DNA of 37,740 nucleotides, from the NCBI GenBank assembly GCA_020352215.1, contig CP070675.1:2151929-2189668 (forward strand), given 5' to 3'. The stretch is from Phycisphaerales bacterium (GTDB lineage: Bacteria > Planctomycetota > Phycisphaerae > Sedimentisphaerales > Anaerobacaceae). Shown piece by piece: positions 24,244 to 32,792 of this stretch. The position numbers and the translations under genes were made by a program. The notes beneath the pieces are model-generated. The model was not told where the DNA came from and searched no databases. It saw nothing but the letters and a program-made list of their open reading frames with translations. The number at the start of each line of letters is the position of its first letter. Position 1 is the first letter of the stretch.

Positions 24244-24333
24244 AGGATTTCGGCGGTCAAGGTCTATTGGCTCGACGACACCGGCAGGGGGGAATGTCCC
24301 CTGCCCGAATCCTGGAAGGTACTGTATCGCGAT
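24244..24333 (+). pseudogene. Remnant of a second GH127-type C-terminal domain
   Basis: This reads RISAVKVYWLDDTGRGE-CPLPESWKVLYRD, clearly homologous to the GH127 C-terminal segment encoded at about 23827-23916 ('ISSVKVYWFDDTG', 'TPQSWKVLHRD'). It has no start and runs into unrelated sequence. The nucleotide match is partial, so it is an old duplicate or the remains of a paralogous gene, not a recent copy. Confidence 0.75.
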
Positions 24334-24376
24334 TGCGACTTCGTTTCGAATGTTTTCTGTGTTTGGTGCGGATACA

Positions 24377-24385
24377 TGGTATAAT
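24377..24385 (+). promoter_or_regulatory. Extended -10 promoter of the beta-helix gene
   Basis: TGG-TATAAT (24377-24385) is a perfect -10 box with the TG extension and no good -35. The start near 24392 gives a leader of about 68 bases to the ATG at 24460. The 11-mer TGGTATAATAC recurs at 33841. Confidence 0.65.
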
Positions 24386-24459
24386 ACCTGTGTGCGAACG
24401 ACGTGAACGAGGTGGATGTCTTGTTCGATCAGTTTTTGTCCGAATGGAGGAACGAACGT

Positions 24460-27400
24460 ATGCGGTGCATCATGAGTCTTGCTGTTGGCGTGGCGTATCT
24501 TCTCTCCGCCGCAGGTGGCCTGGCGGCGGATCGCCTCGTCCCCAGCACCGAATATCCGACGATCCAGGCCGCCATCGATGCAGCTAACGACGGAGATACA
24601 GTGCTGGTGGCTAACGGTACCTACACGGGCGAGGGCAATAAGAATTTGACGTGGGATGGTGGTATAAAGCACATTACGGTCAGATCAGAAAATGGGCCGG
24701 AGAACTGCGTGATTGATTGCCAAGGTAGCGGCCGCGGATTCTACCTAAACGGCACCGATCAAGATAGCACCGACGTCATCGATGGATTTACGATCACCAA
24801 CGGCTATGCTCTCGGCCCTCACTTCTACGGTGGCGGAATCTTCTGCTACAGTTCGTCTCCCACCATCAACAACTGCATGATTTTGGATAATAGTGCCGGT
24901 GATGGCGGAGGAATAATCTGCTACAATCATTCTTCTCCTATTGTGACGAACTGCGAGATCAGTGGAAATTCGGCTTCGGGCAGAGGTGGCGGAATATACT
25001 GTGAGGGCTACTCTTCCCCGACCATCAGCAACTGTGACATCACCGAAAACACAGTTACCGGCGAAGGTGGCGGGGGCATCTGCTGCGACAATTGGTGCTA
25101 CCCGAGTATCATTGGGTGCACCGTTACCAGAAACACAGCGCTGAATGGGGGCTGGAATGTAGGGGGGGGACTTTACCTTCGCGATTACTCCGATGCGAAT
25201 GTGGTTGACTGCACAATTAGCGAAAACCAGGCTGAGCATGGGGGTGGGATCACGTGCGACGGCGACGCGGTTTCTCCGACGATCAGCAACTGCATAGTCT
25301 CAGGAAATTCGGCAACTGCCGACGGTGGAGGAATTTATTGCCACTACAATGGGTCTCCGACTATCAGTAATTGCACGATCAGCGATAACTCTGCCAGGGC
25401 AGGCGGTGGAATTCGGTGCATCAGCAACTCATCCCCTAATCTCACCAACTGCACAATTATCGCAAACACGGCATCGAGTGACGGTGGCGGAATTTTCTGC
25501 GAGGATCACTCGTCTCCAACGATCGACGGCTGCACGATCACGGGAAACGTTTCCGGCTTTGATGGTGGTGGGATCCATTGCCAGAGCGGTTCTGCCCCGG
25601 CGATCAGGAGCAGCGCGATCAGCGGGAACACGGCTGCCGTTAACGGCGGCGGCATTTCCTGTGAGGACAATTCGCCGGCTGACATCAACGACTGCGAGAT
25701 CAGCGGCAATACGGCGGTGGCGGGGGGTGGAATCTTCTCCGGGGCCTCGGCCCCAACAATCTCGGCGTGCACGATTGCGAACAACACCGCCACCCTTACC
25801 ACGCCTAGCGGTGGCGGCGGCGGTGGCGGAGTCTATTGCCACAATGCCAGTTCAACCGTCATCACCGGCTGTACCATTTCGGACAATACATCCGGCACGC
25901 AAGGTGGGGGGATATACTGCGAGTGGTACGATGCGGCCACGATAAGCGATTGCACGATAAGGCGTAATTCAGCGGCTTATCAGGGTGGCGGGATTTCCTG
26001 TGATGACGGTTCTTCCCCGCAGATCACGGCGTGTTCGATTACGGAGAACACGGCACCCGACGGCGGCGGCATCTATTGCACCGCCATTTCGTCTCCTAAA
26101 ATCACCGATTGCACAATAGCGAGCAACACGGCCGACTCGTGCGGCGGCGGAATCTATTGCAACCACAATTCCTCGCCCTCTGTAACCAACTGCGTCATCA
26201 GCGAAAACAGAGCAGACACCATTGGGGACAATGGGGGCGGTGGGATTTACTGCACCAACTCTTCTCCGGCGATCACCAATTGCACGTTCACCGGCAACTC
26301 AGCGACTTACGGCGGGGCAGTATGTTGCTACGACAACGATTCTTCCCCGACGATTGTCAATTCAATACTCTGGGGCGACGTTGCCTCGTACGACGGTGCG
26401 GAGATTGCCCTGTTTGGTTCATCGTCTTCGGCCGTTCATCACTGTGCCGTTGCGAACGGCCTTGCAGGTGCCCATGTTGAACCTGGTTGCACTTTGAGCT
26501 GGGACGGCCCGACGAATATCTCTTCCGATCCTCTCTTTGCTGATCCGGATGGCCCGGATGATGATCCCAACACGTGGGATGATAATAACTATCACCCTCT
26601 GCCTGAGTCCCCGTGTATCGATGCAGGAGATCCGACGGCTGTTCCGGTCGGCATAACGACTGATCTGGACGGCAGCAGTAGAATCCAGGGGATATCCGTT
26701 GACATGGGGGCCTACGAGTACGGAGCCGCAGCCCTTCAAGTCCCCTACTACAACCAGTCAGGGTATGGGCCTTCAGGTAATGCCACGAACTGGTGCACGG
26801 CGACATCCATATGCATGCTCCTGAAATACTATGACATTGATTACGAACCTTGGGCAGTTGCGGCCTACCTTGGCTGGGGACCGGGTCAGGGCCTGGACAA
26901 GGAGTACTTCTTCCCCTTTGGGCCCTCTCCACCGATAAATGAATTCCTCCTAAATGAAGCGGTTGTTGCCTTCTTGTGGGACAGGGCATTCAACACCATA
27001 GGCTTGGACGAATTCGTCAAGACAAGGATCGCAGCCGGACATCCAGTCGCCTTGGCTGCGTCTATTTTCGGCGACCGAGATGACGAGGGACATGCCTTTG
27101 TGATTGTTGGATACGATGAAGAGCATGTGCACGTTCACGACCCAAGCGGGGGTCTCTTTGAGGTTCTCGGCCACCCCGTGAGTCAATTGGAGTTGGCATC
27201 GGTTCCTGTGACCTGGGACGAGCTTCACGATGTGATTACGGAGGTGTTTGGCATAGCCGGCTATATGGTTTGGTCGATTGACGATGAATCGTTGGCCCCA
27301 GTGGGCAAGAACCAGACGATTTCGATAAGGTGCGATGCGTACGACGTGTTTGATAGCAGGTTGGCTTTGTCTCATCAGGGAAGCGCAGGACTAGTATGGT

Positions 27401-28968
27401 CTGAACTGATGTGGGACGGCAGCGGGAGTCATCCGGGCTATTACTTCCGCAACATAACTGGCCAGAGGGCTACCGACGATGCCCTCGGGGACATTGCGGT
27501 TCAGGCGGACGTGATCTCTCTAATTGCCAGCGTATCAAACTCCGAGCCGGATCCGGCAAACTGTCAAGTCGAAGTACGCGTGAAAGAGGGTATTACCGGT
27601 ACGACGGTCCTGGGGCCCTCAATACAGAGTGTTACGGTAGATGGACTCAAGAGCGGTGTCAAAGTGCCGCTGCTCGGCAAGGTCGCCGGGACTCCCAGCG
27701 TTCATCCTGATGTTGAAGTGGGCCGTCCGGGCGACGACGACGACGCGGATGGGCTAATTGATGAAAACATCATTCCTGAGGTGTGGACGCTGGAGGGTCT
27801 AAGTCAAGGCCGATATACGCTTTGCCTGGACTTGAAAAAGGATGCGGTCATTGTTGACTCGCTGAGTGTCGATTTCCTTGTCGGAGGAAGCCTGATCGGC
27901 GGTCGGAACCCTCCGGATTTTGATGGTGACGGCACGACAGACCTTCTCTGGCATCGAACCTCAACGGGTGCGTATTTCGTCACGCTGATGACTGGTGGCG
28001 TGCCAGGTGCATACCAGTACGTAGGTGGAGGCGGGGACCCGGACATTGGGATCGTGGGACTGGGCGACTGCGACGGCAGCGGCACGACAGACCTTCTCTG
28101 GCGTCGGACCTCAACACATGCTCATTTTGTCACGCTGATGACCAGCGGCGTGCCGGGTCCGTACCAGTACGTAGGTGGAGGCGGCGATCCCGACCTTGAG
28201 ATCATCGGACTGGGCGACTGCGATGGTGACGGCACAACAGACCTTCTGTGGCGTCGGACCTCAACAAGCGCTCACTTTGTCACGCTGATGACCGGCGGGG
28301 TACCGGGCCCGTATCAATATGTGGGTGGTGGCGGCGACCCTGACCTCGGGATCATCGGCCTGGGCGACTGCGACGGCAGCGGCACGACAGACCTTCTGTG
28401 GCGTCGGACCTCAACGAGTGCGAATTTCGTCACGCTGATGACCGGCGGCGTGCCGGGTGCATATCAGTATGTTGGCGGAGGTGGCGACCCTGACCTTGCG
28501 ATCATCGGCCTGGGCGACTGCGACGGCAACGATACGACGGACTTTCTATGGCATCGGACCTCAACAAGCGCGAACTTCGTCACGCTCATGACCGCTGGTG
28601 TGCCGGGTCCATATCTGTATGTGGGCGGAGGCGGGGACCCTGACCTTGGGATCACCATCCTGGGTGACTGCGACGGCAGCGGCACGATGGATCTTCTATG
28701 GCTTCGGATCTCAACAAGTGCGAATTTTGTGACGCTGATGACCGGTGGTGTGCCGGGTCCATATCAGTACGTAGGTGGCGGTGGCGATCCTGACCTTGGG
28801 ATCATCGGCCTCGGCGACTGCGACGGCAGCGGCGCGACAGACCTTCTCTGGCGTCGAACCTCCACAAGTGCTCACTTTGTCACGCTGATGACCGGCGGAG
28901 TGCCGGGTCCGTATCAATATGTAGGCGGTGGCGGCGACCCTGACCTTGGGATCATCGAGTTGGAGTGA
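24460..28968 (+). CDS. Giant secreted beta-helix protein with C39-like peptidase domain and VCBS/FG-GAP-like repeats
   Basis: 1502 aa from the ATG at 24460 (GGAGGAA upstream; the frame from 24403 lacks a site and signal). Signal peptide at about 1-23. Residues about 30-640 are a right-handed parallel beta-helix: a pectate-lyase-like entry ('EYPTIQAAIDAANDGDTVLV'), then about 18 coils of the type GGGIYC...SSPTISNCTISxNxA. Residues about 760-930 match a C39-like cysteine peptidase: 'VPYYNQSGYG', C779 in 'NWCTATSICMLLKYY', H878 in 'GHAFVIVGYDEE', D894 in 'VHVHDPSGG'. About 930-1150 is beta-rich and unassigned. Residues 1153-1502 are seven near-identical 50-residue repeats (DCDGSGTTDLLWRRTST...) resembling VCBS/FG-GAP blades with Ca-binding DxDGxG. 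No dockerin or PEP-CTERM tail is present. A polysaccharide-binding or adhesive role is likely; whether the peptidase is active is open. Confidence 0.85.
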   Translation: MRCIMSLAVGVAYLLSAAGGLAADRLVPSTEYPTIQAAIDAANDGDTVLVANGTYTGEGNKNLTWDGGIKHITVRSENGPENCVIDCQGSGRGFYLNGTDQDSTDVIDGFTITNGYALGPHFYGGGIFCYSSSPTINNCMILDNSAGDGGGIICYNHSSPIVTNCEISGNSASGRGGGIYCEGYSSPTISNCDITENTVTGEGGGGICCDNWCYPSIIGCTVTRNTALNGGWNVGGGLYLRDYSDANVVDCTISENQAEHGGGITCDGDAVSPTISNCIVSGNSATADGGGIYCHYNGSPTISNCTISDNSARAGGGIRCISNSSPNLTNCTIIANTASSDGGGIFCEDHSSPTIDGCTITGNVSGFDGGGIHCQSGSAPAIRSSAISGNTAAVNGGGISCEDNSPADINDCEISGNTAVAGGGIFSGASAPTISACTIANNTATLTTPSGGGGGGGVYCHNASSTVITGCTISDNTSGTQGGGIYCEWYDAATISDCTIRRNSAAYQGGGISCDDGSSPQITACSITENTAPDGGGIYCTAISSPKITDCTIASNTADSCGGGIYCNHNSSPSVTNCVISENRADTIGDNGGGGIYCTNSSPAITNCTFTGNSATYGGAVCCYDNDSSPTIVNSILWGDVASYDGAEIALFGSSSSAVHHCAVANGLAGAHVEPGCTLSWDGPTNISSDPLFADPDGPDDDPNTWDDNNYHPLPESPCIDAGDPTAVPVGITTDLDGSSRIQGISVDMGAYEYGAAALQVPYYNQSGYGPSGNATNWCTATSICMLLKYYDIDYEPWAVAAYLGWGPGQGLDKEYFFPFGPSPPINEFLLNEAVVAFLWDRAFNTIGLDEFVKTRIAAGHPVALAASIFGDRDDEGHAFVIVGYDEEHVHVHDPSGGLFEVLGHPVSQLELASVPVTWDELHDVITEVFGIAGYMVWSIDDESLAPVGKNQTISIRCDAYDVFDSRLALSHQGSAGLVWSELMWDGSGSHPGYYFRNITGQRATDDALGDIAVQADVISLIASVSNSEPDPANCQVEVRVKEGITGTTVLGPSIQSVTVDGLKSGVKVPLLGKVAGTPSVHPDVEVGRPGDDDDADGLIDENIIPEVWTLEGLSQGRYTLCLDLKKDAVIVDSLSVDFLVGGSLIGGRNPPDFDGDGTTDLLWHRTSTGAYFVTLMTGGVPGAYQYVGGGGDPDIGIVGLGDCDGSGTTDLLWRRTSTHAHFVTLMTSGVPGPYQYVGGGGDPDLEIIGLGDCDGDGTTDLLWRRTSTSAHFVTLMTGGVPGPYQYVGGGGDPDLGIIGLGDCDGSGTTDLLWRRTSTSANFVTLMTGGVPGAYQYVGGGGDPDLAIIGLGDCDGNDTTDFLWHRTSTSANFVTLMTAGVPGPYLYVGGGGDPDLGITILGDCDGSGTMDLLWLRISTSANFVTLMTGGVPGPYQYVGGGGDPDLGIIGLGDCDGSGATDLLWRRTSTSAHFVTLMTGGVPGPYQYVGGGGDPDLGIIELE
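24829..26375 (+). repeat. About 18 imperfect beta-helix coil repeats
   Basis: Coding repeats of about 23-30 codons, each starting GGGI-x-C and carrying SSPTI-x-N-C then a polar N-x-A turn. The Cys after GGGI and the Cys after the PTI strand recur in most coils, so a ladder of stacked Cys is expected along the helix. Repeats are divergent at the DNA level. Confidence 0.85.
27916..28965 (+). repeat. Seven tandem 150-bp coding repeats
   Basis: The unit of exactly 150 bases begins at GAY-TKY-GAY-GG (D-C/F-D-G) and is repeated seven times (27916, 28066, 28216 and so on) with high nucleotide identity. Each encodes one 50-residue VCBS-like unit. The identity suggests recent expansion or ongoing homogenisation. 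Confidence 0.92.
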
Positions 28969-29002
28969 CGAGGCTTTGTGGTGAGATAGACAAGGAGCCT
29001 CG
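28969..29002 (+). terminator. Hairpin after the beta-helix gene
   Basis: CGAGGCT-TTGT (28969-28979) and ACAA-GG-AGCCTCG (28990-29002) pair over 7 plus 4 bp with a two-base bulge, just after the stop codon. No T tract follows. It is a possible terminator between convergent genes. Confidence 0.45.
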
Positions 29003-29132
29003 CGGAAAACTAATACGATATAGGATGTGGTGGAATGATATGTGGCTTTGGTCGAGCGGTAGAGATTGAGACCGGCAAATCGAACATAAAGGCCGACCTG
29101 AAGAAGATCACGAATGCCGGTTCCGGTTCGAC

Positions 29133-31760
29133 TTAGGGGGCAGCGTCATCAGGGTGGGGCGCGGTTAGGATGGCGAGGTCGAGGAAATCCACAGCTCCAC
29201 TTGTGTTAGCATCGCAGTCGCAGCACCAATCGGGGGCGGTGCAGTTGGCCAGCCAATAGTCCGCCAGCCTCGTTAGATCGCGAAGATCAAAATCAAATGA
29301 CGCCAGAAAGGCTAGGACCTCATTAGAGCGGCCAAGCAGCAGGGAAGCTGACTCGGCCCTGCTCGCGGAGACCACCGCCAGATCGTCCAGACCTGCTACA
29401 ACCATGCCGAAACTAAAACGAAGCAGAAGCTGTCTGTATCTTTCCAGATCTTCGTCACCAAGCCCCATGTCCCTCAGGGCCTGTTCTTCCGAGGACGTGA
29501 ACCCTGTGTGTAGCCTGCCCTGGAATTGTTCAACCACCTGAGCAGTATCTTCTTGAATGTGTTCGATATCCGCCTTCACTGCGGCCGCAGATTGTTCGAG
29601 CTGCTCGGCGTTTTCCATCATAAGGCTTGAGAAGTTCCCCATCGCCTCGACCTGCAGAGTGACAGATTGGACATCTTCCGCCAGCAGGGCACCGTGGCAG
29701 CGTTCAAGGCTGATGAGTATCGCCTCTTCGAGAGATGCCTGGGCGGCCAAGAGGTTCACGAGCTGTACAACAGAATCGGTAAACACGCCGTTGTAGTCGG
29801 CGGGGAGCGTTATCGTTTCAGGTACGTACGGCTCAAAGACTTCGGCATAGTTCGGGTCCGGCGGGTCTTCCGCCATGTCGTTGAGCAGGCCAGTCTCTCT
29901 TCCGGTCGCTTCAGCGAGCGCGCCGACAATAAGGTCCGTCCACGGGTCTGTGCCAAAGCTCTCTGCTAGCGCCGCCGCCGCATCGTTCGCGGGCCCGTCT
30001 GGATTCGCCGCCACGGCAGAGGACAGAAACAACATCGCGAGCTTAGTCCCGCCTTGCCACAGTTCGTGGTCCTGCGTTATTTCCGCGAATTCTTCGTTCA
30101 ATCTATCGCGAGCTTCTCGGGCAGTCTCTTTGTCGATATCGATGTGCATGTCACTCGGGAACCAGAGTGTCACTGTGCTTCCGGGGCCAACCTGCACCTT
30201 CTTTCCGCTCAGGCCCTCGCACCAACCTTCTATTTGGACGTTATAGAATCCCGGCTCCACGTCCTCAAACACAAAAGAGCCATCGCTATCGGTCCGGCAG
30301 CTACGCGCAAGCGAATCACACCGTTCACAGCACCAATCACCTTGGGCTGTGATGGTCACCTGCTCCCGATCGAGCGGTCTAACCTGCACCATTCTGCCTC
30401 TCTCATCTCTTGTGGCACGCCAAGCCCACCCCTTTATGCTGCCCGTGCTTCGAACAAGCGTGATGTATTCGACGAAGGCGTAATCATAATCTCCGTCACC
30501 ATCTCGATCCACGTCGATCTGGATAGGTATCGGCCTTTCTGTCTCAACATCATCTTGGCACAGGCTGCCGAACTGTGCTGGAGCACACCACGTCTGTGTA
30601 AAAATGCCCTCGGCGATGCGGGGTGTGTCGTCATAGTTGTCTTCATCGAAGTCCTGACCTTCGCCGATGAGATGGCCGTTGTCCTTGCCGTCTGGAGAGA
30701 GGACCGTGAGCTTGAAATGATTGGGATCCTCGGTGTCACCTGCGGCACCGGCACCAAGAACAGCAGCTACATCGAGTGCAAGGATCAGTGGAGTGGCCGG
30801 ATCGGTACATCCGATGTCAACAAGTGCGCTCTCGATATCCTGTTGCCAAATTGTCCGACTTTGCAGATTATTCAACAGCCCCTTCGCCCGCAGGCAAGGC
30901 TTGCTCAGCCTGTACAGGAGCCGACCGGGCTCGGCCTTAGCGCATACGTACAAGTCCGTCGGCTCCAAAGGGTGATCCCAATCAGAATCACTGCATGGGC
31001 AGTACGGTGCCTTCAGGTGGAATTCGTAGGCATATTCAATTTTGAAAACCTCGCCGAGCGGCAGAAAGATTGCTCCCCCGTCCAATGGATTTGGCCCGAA
31101 CCACTGGTTCTGGTGATCACCTTGCCTGTCGGAATAGGCGTACAGGGGCCCAACTGCTCCATCGTTAATCTCGAGGTTCGTGATGAAGCTCCGCTCCGTG
31201 CGTGCCACGTTAAAGCCCCAGTCATACAGGGAGTGATTCGCCCAGACAAGCACGCGCACGGGCATGTGCTCATATTCCTCAGGCTGATCCGGCAGCAGGT
31301 TCCAACACAGCTTTGCCTGTGCGGACAAGTCACATGAGAAGGTCCCGTACTCGTCTTGCTCGTGCACTTCGTCGTAGCCGTGGTGTACGGAGCCCGATCC
31401 GTCAAGCCCAATCAGTAGCGACATATCCATCTCGACAGGCCATGGGCTAACCTCATCAGATTCATCGAACTTGGGCTCACCGGCACCAGCCTCAAAGACG
31501 CACCGGAAGCCAACGTTTAGATCCGCGTCGGCGGAACTCTCAGGACTCGCTATCGAATACTCAGCAGACTGTTTGAAAAAAGGCTCTATAGAGCCAAGAG
31601 AGGAGCTACGAGATTCTTCTCCTGCAGAGACTCGCCCGTCCATCTGAAATCGCGAGTTAGAGTCCTCCTCGTTTAGCACAAATCTCACGCCATAGGTATG
31701 GGTGCAGGCGAGCAAGATGATGAGAACTGGGACAATGCCCCTTGCAAGCGCCTTTGCCAT
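29133..31760 (-). CDS. Large secreted protein with carboxypeptidase-regulatory-like and C-terminal dockerin-like segments
   Basis: 875 aa from the ATG at 31760, which has GGAGGAGG just upstream and begins a signal peptide (MAKALARGIVPVLIILLACT); the longer frame to 31817 lies at the transcription start. Residues about 25-420 are beta-rich, Asp/Glu-rich and not assignable. A Ca-loop-like 'DVDRDGDGDYDYAF' lies near 420. About 438-520 resembles a carboxypeptidase regulatory-like/SpaA-type fold ('GSIKGWAW', 'TDSDGSFVFEDVEPGFYNVQIEG'). About 540-820 is helical with long amphipathic stretches and could form a coiled coil ('MMENAEQLEQSAAAVKADIE'). The last 45 residues are dockerin-like ('DLRDLTRLADYWLANC', 'CDCDANTSGAVDFLDLAIL'). 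It is probably displayed at the surface as a structural or sensing component. The domain calls in the middle are tentative. Confidence 0.75.
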   Translation of the reverse strand: MAKALARGIVPVLIILLACTHTYGVRFVLNEEDSNSRFQMDGRVSAGEESRSSSLGSIEPFFKQSAEYSIASPESSADADLNVGFRCVFEAGAGEPKFDESDEVSPWPVEMDMSLLIGLDGSGSVHHGYDEVHEQDEYGTFSCDLSAQAKLCWNLLPDQPEEYEHMPVRVLVWANHSLYDWGFNVARTERSFITNLEINDGAVGPLYAYSDRQGDHQNQWFGPNPLDGGAIFLPLGEVFKIEYAYEFHLKAPYCPCSDSDWDHPLEPTDLYVCAKAEPGRLLYRLSKPCLRAKGLLNNLQSRTIWQQDIESALVDIGCTDPATPLILALDVAAVLGAGAAGDTEDPNHFKLTVLSPDGKDNGHLIGEGQDFDEDNYDDTPRIAEGIFTQTWCAPAQFGSLCQDDVETERPIPIQIDVDRDGDGDYDYAFVEYITLVRSTGSIKGWAWRATRDERGRMVQVRPLDREQVTITAQGDWCCERCDSLARSCRTDSDGSFVFEDVEPGFYNVQIEGWCEGLSGKKVQVGPGSTVTLWFPSDMHIDIDKETAREARDRLNEEFAEITQDHELWQGGTKLAMLFLSSAVAANPDGPANDAAAALAESFGTDPWTDLIVGALAEATGRETGLLNDMAEDPPDPNYAEVFEPYVPETITLPADYNGVFTDSVVQLVNLLAAQASLEEAILISLERCHGALLAEDVQSVTLQVEAMGNFSSLMMENAEQLEQSAAAVKADIEHIQEDTAQVVEQFQGRLHTGFTSSEEQALRDMGLGDEDLERYRQLLLRFSFGMVVAGLDDLAVVSASRAESASLLLGRSNEVLAFLASFDFDLRDLTRLADYWLANCTAPDWCCDCDANTSGAVDFLDLAILTAPHPDDAAP

Positions 31761-31820
31761 AGCTGTTTCCTCCTCCGGAAACTGAATCTTGTGTAGATAC
31801 GTTGATGTATAGAACACACC

Positions 31821-31829
31821 ATTATATCA
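31821..31829 (-). promoter_or_regulatory. Extended -10 promoter of the large dockerin-like gene
   Basis: TGA-TATAAT on the minus strand (31829-31821) is a perfect -10 with the TG extension. The start near 31814 gives a leader of about 54 bases. It shares the 11-mer TGATATAATGG with the promoter at 14219-14227. Confidence 0.65.
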
Positions 31830-32022
31830 TAATCCTTGGGAAACAACGAAGAAAACGTTGCCACATCCAGCTGTTGAAAATTACCCACCGCTTGTGAAGT
31901 GGGGCAGTTGAGTTTCTGTGCTGTGAACGAGAGGCTTCTGCAGGGAGACTCTTCGTCTGTCCAAGAGGTGGGGCTGCCGCGTTCCCACAAGTGAGAAACG
32001 TCGCGCTATGCCGACTTTTTGC
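31830..32022. other. Intergenic between divergent genes
   Basis: No gene seen. A minus-strand frame (31685-31990) reads through the promoter and is not believed. AAACGTTGCCACA at 31853-31865 has an exact inverted copy at 32900-32912. Confidence 0.35.
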
Positions 32023-32051
32023 TTGACTCCGGTTGACGTATCGGATATAGT
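32023..32051 (+). promoter_or_regulatory. Sigma-70 promoter of the PEP-CTERM gene
   Basis: TTGACT (32023-32028), exactly 17 bases, then TATAGT (32046-32051); each box has one mismatch to consensus. The start near 32058 gives a long leader of about 150 bases to the GTG start at 32211, in which no clear structure was recognised. Confidence 0.75.
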
Positions 32052-32210
32052 AATTCTTGGTTCACGGAGGAGTGGTGAGAAAGTCAGTTGTCATTTCTGA
32101 CGGATTCCCCAAGACGGAGCTAATGCCTCGAAGAAAATCGTGAAGGAGGTAAGGCCCAGGGTCTGTGGTCAAGGTGCGCAAATTGTGAACATGGGGGTGG
32201 AGGAAAAGAG

Positions 32211-32792
32211 GTGAAGACTTACAGGGTGTTATTGATGGTAGCATTTGTAGTGGCACTGAGTGCTACGGTGTCGTTAGGCACTCTTTTGACATTCGATGAG
32301 CTTCCGGTCGAAGAAGAGTATGGAACGCCGATCCCCGCCGGCTATGGTGAGTTTGACTGGTCGGATTTTCGGTATCATCCAGGTATCTCCGCTGGATATA
32401 AGAACGGCATGGTCACTGAGCCGCATGTCGCCTATAACTTCGGCGAAAATCCTGCGATGCTTGCCGACGGCAAGTTTGACTTTGTCGGCGCGTATTTCGC
32501 CGGGGCCTGGAACGACGATCTCAACATAAAAGTGGAAGGCTTGGTGGATGACGTCATAGAGTACAGCGAGACAATAGTCGTCTCTTACCATGAGCCCACT
32601 TGGCACAGCTTCGAGTTTATCGGCATAGACGAGCTGAAGTTCACATCTTTTGGCGGGCACGATGCGGACCCAGGTGACCTTGGCACCGGGCACCACTTTG
32701 TCATGGACAACTTTACTTTTGTCCCCGAGCCTGCGACGCTTTCGCTACTGAGCCCGGCAGGCCTGGCTATGCTGCGGAAGCGAAGGTCATAG
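32211..32792 (+). CDS. PEP-CTERM sorting-domain protein
   Basis: 193 aa from a GTG start with GGAGGAAAAG upstream. Signal peptide MKTYRVLLMVAFVVALSATV. The central part is beta-rich ('LLTFDELPVEEEYGTPIPAG', 'FDFVGAYFAGAWND', 'HHFVMDNFTFVPEP'), like other small PEP-CTERM proteins with a lectin-like jellyroll. The last 23 residues are the sorting signal: VPEP, a short hydrophobic stretch, then RKRRS. An exosortase, not in this window, would process it and send it to the surface or matrix. The hydrophobic stretch is short and contains Ser and Pro, so processing efficiency is uncertain. Confidence 0.88.
   Translation: MKTYRVLLMVAFVVALSATVSLGTLLTFDELPVEEEYGTPIPAGYGEFDWSDFRYHPGISAGYKNGMVTEPHVAYNFGENPAMLADGKFDFVGAYFAGAWNDDLNIKVEGLVDDVIEYSETIVVSYHEPTWHSFEFIGIDELKFTSFGGHDADPGDLGTGHHFVMDNFTFVPEPATLSLLSPAGLAMLRKRRS

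Noticed and set aside
24192..24587. 131-aa plus frame across the GH127 terminator and into the beta-helix gene
   Set aside because: It crosses a clear terminator and a perfect -10 promoter, and the homologous remnant lies in another frame.
25325..25945. 206-aa second plus frame inside the beta-helix repeats
   Set aside because: It is a shadow of the repeated coding sequence, rich in Ala, Arg and Ser, with no site upstream.
24829..26375. CRISPR-like array in the beta-helix region
   Set aside because: Repeats are coding, vary in length and sequence, and stay in one reading frame.
30054..31337. 427-aa plus-strand frame antisense to the 875-aa secreted protein
   Set aside because: The opposite strand has a signal peptide, a Shine-Dalgarno, a promoter and a dockerin-like end; this frame has none.
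31685..31990. Transposase-like remnant on the minus strand between 31.8 and 32.0 kb
   Set aside because: The frame reads through a promoter and a start site, and no transposase motif could be named.
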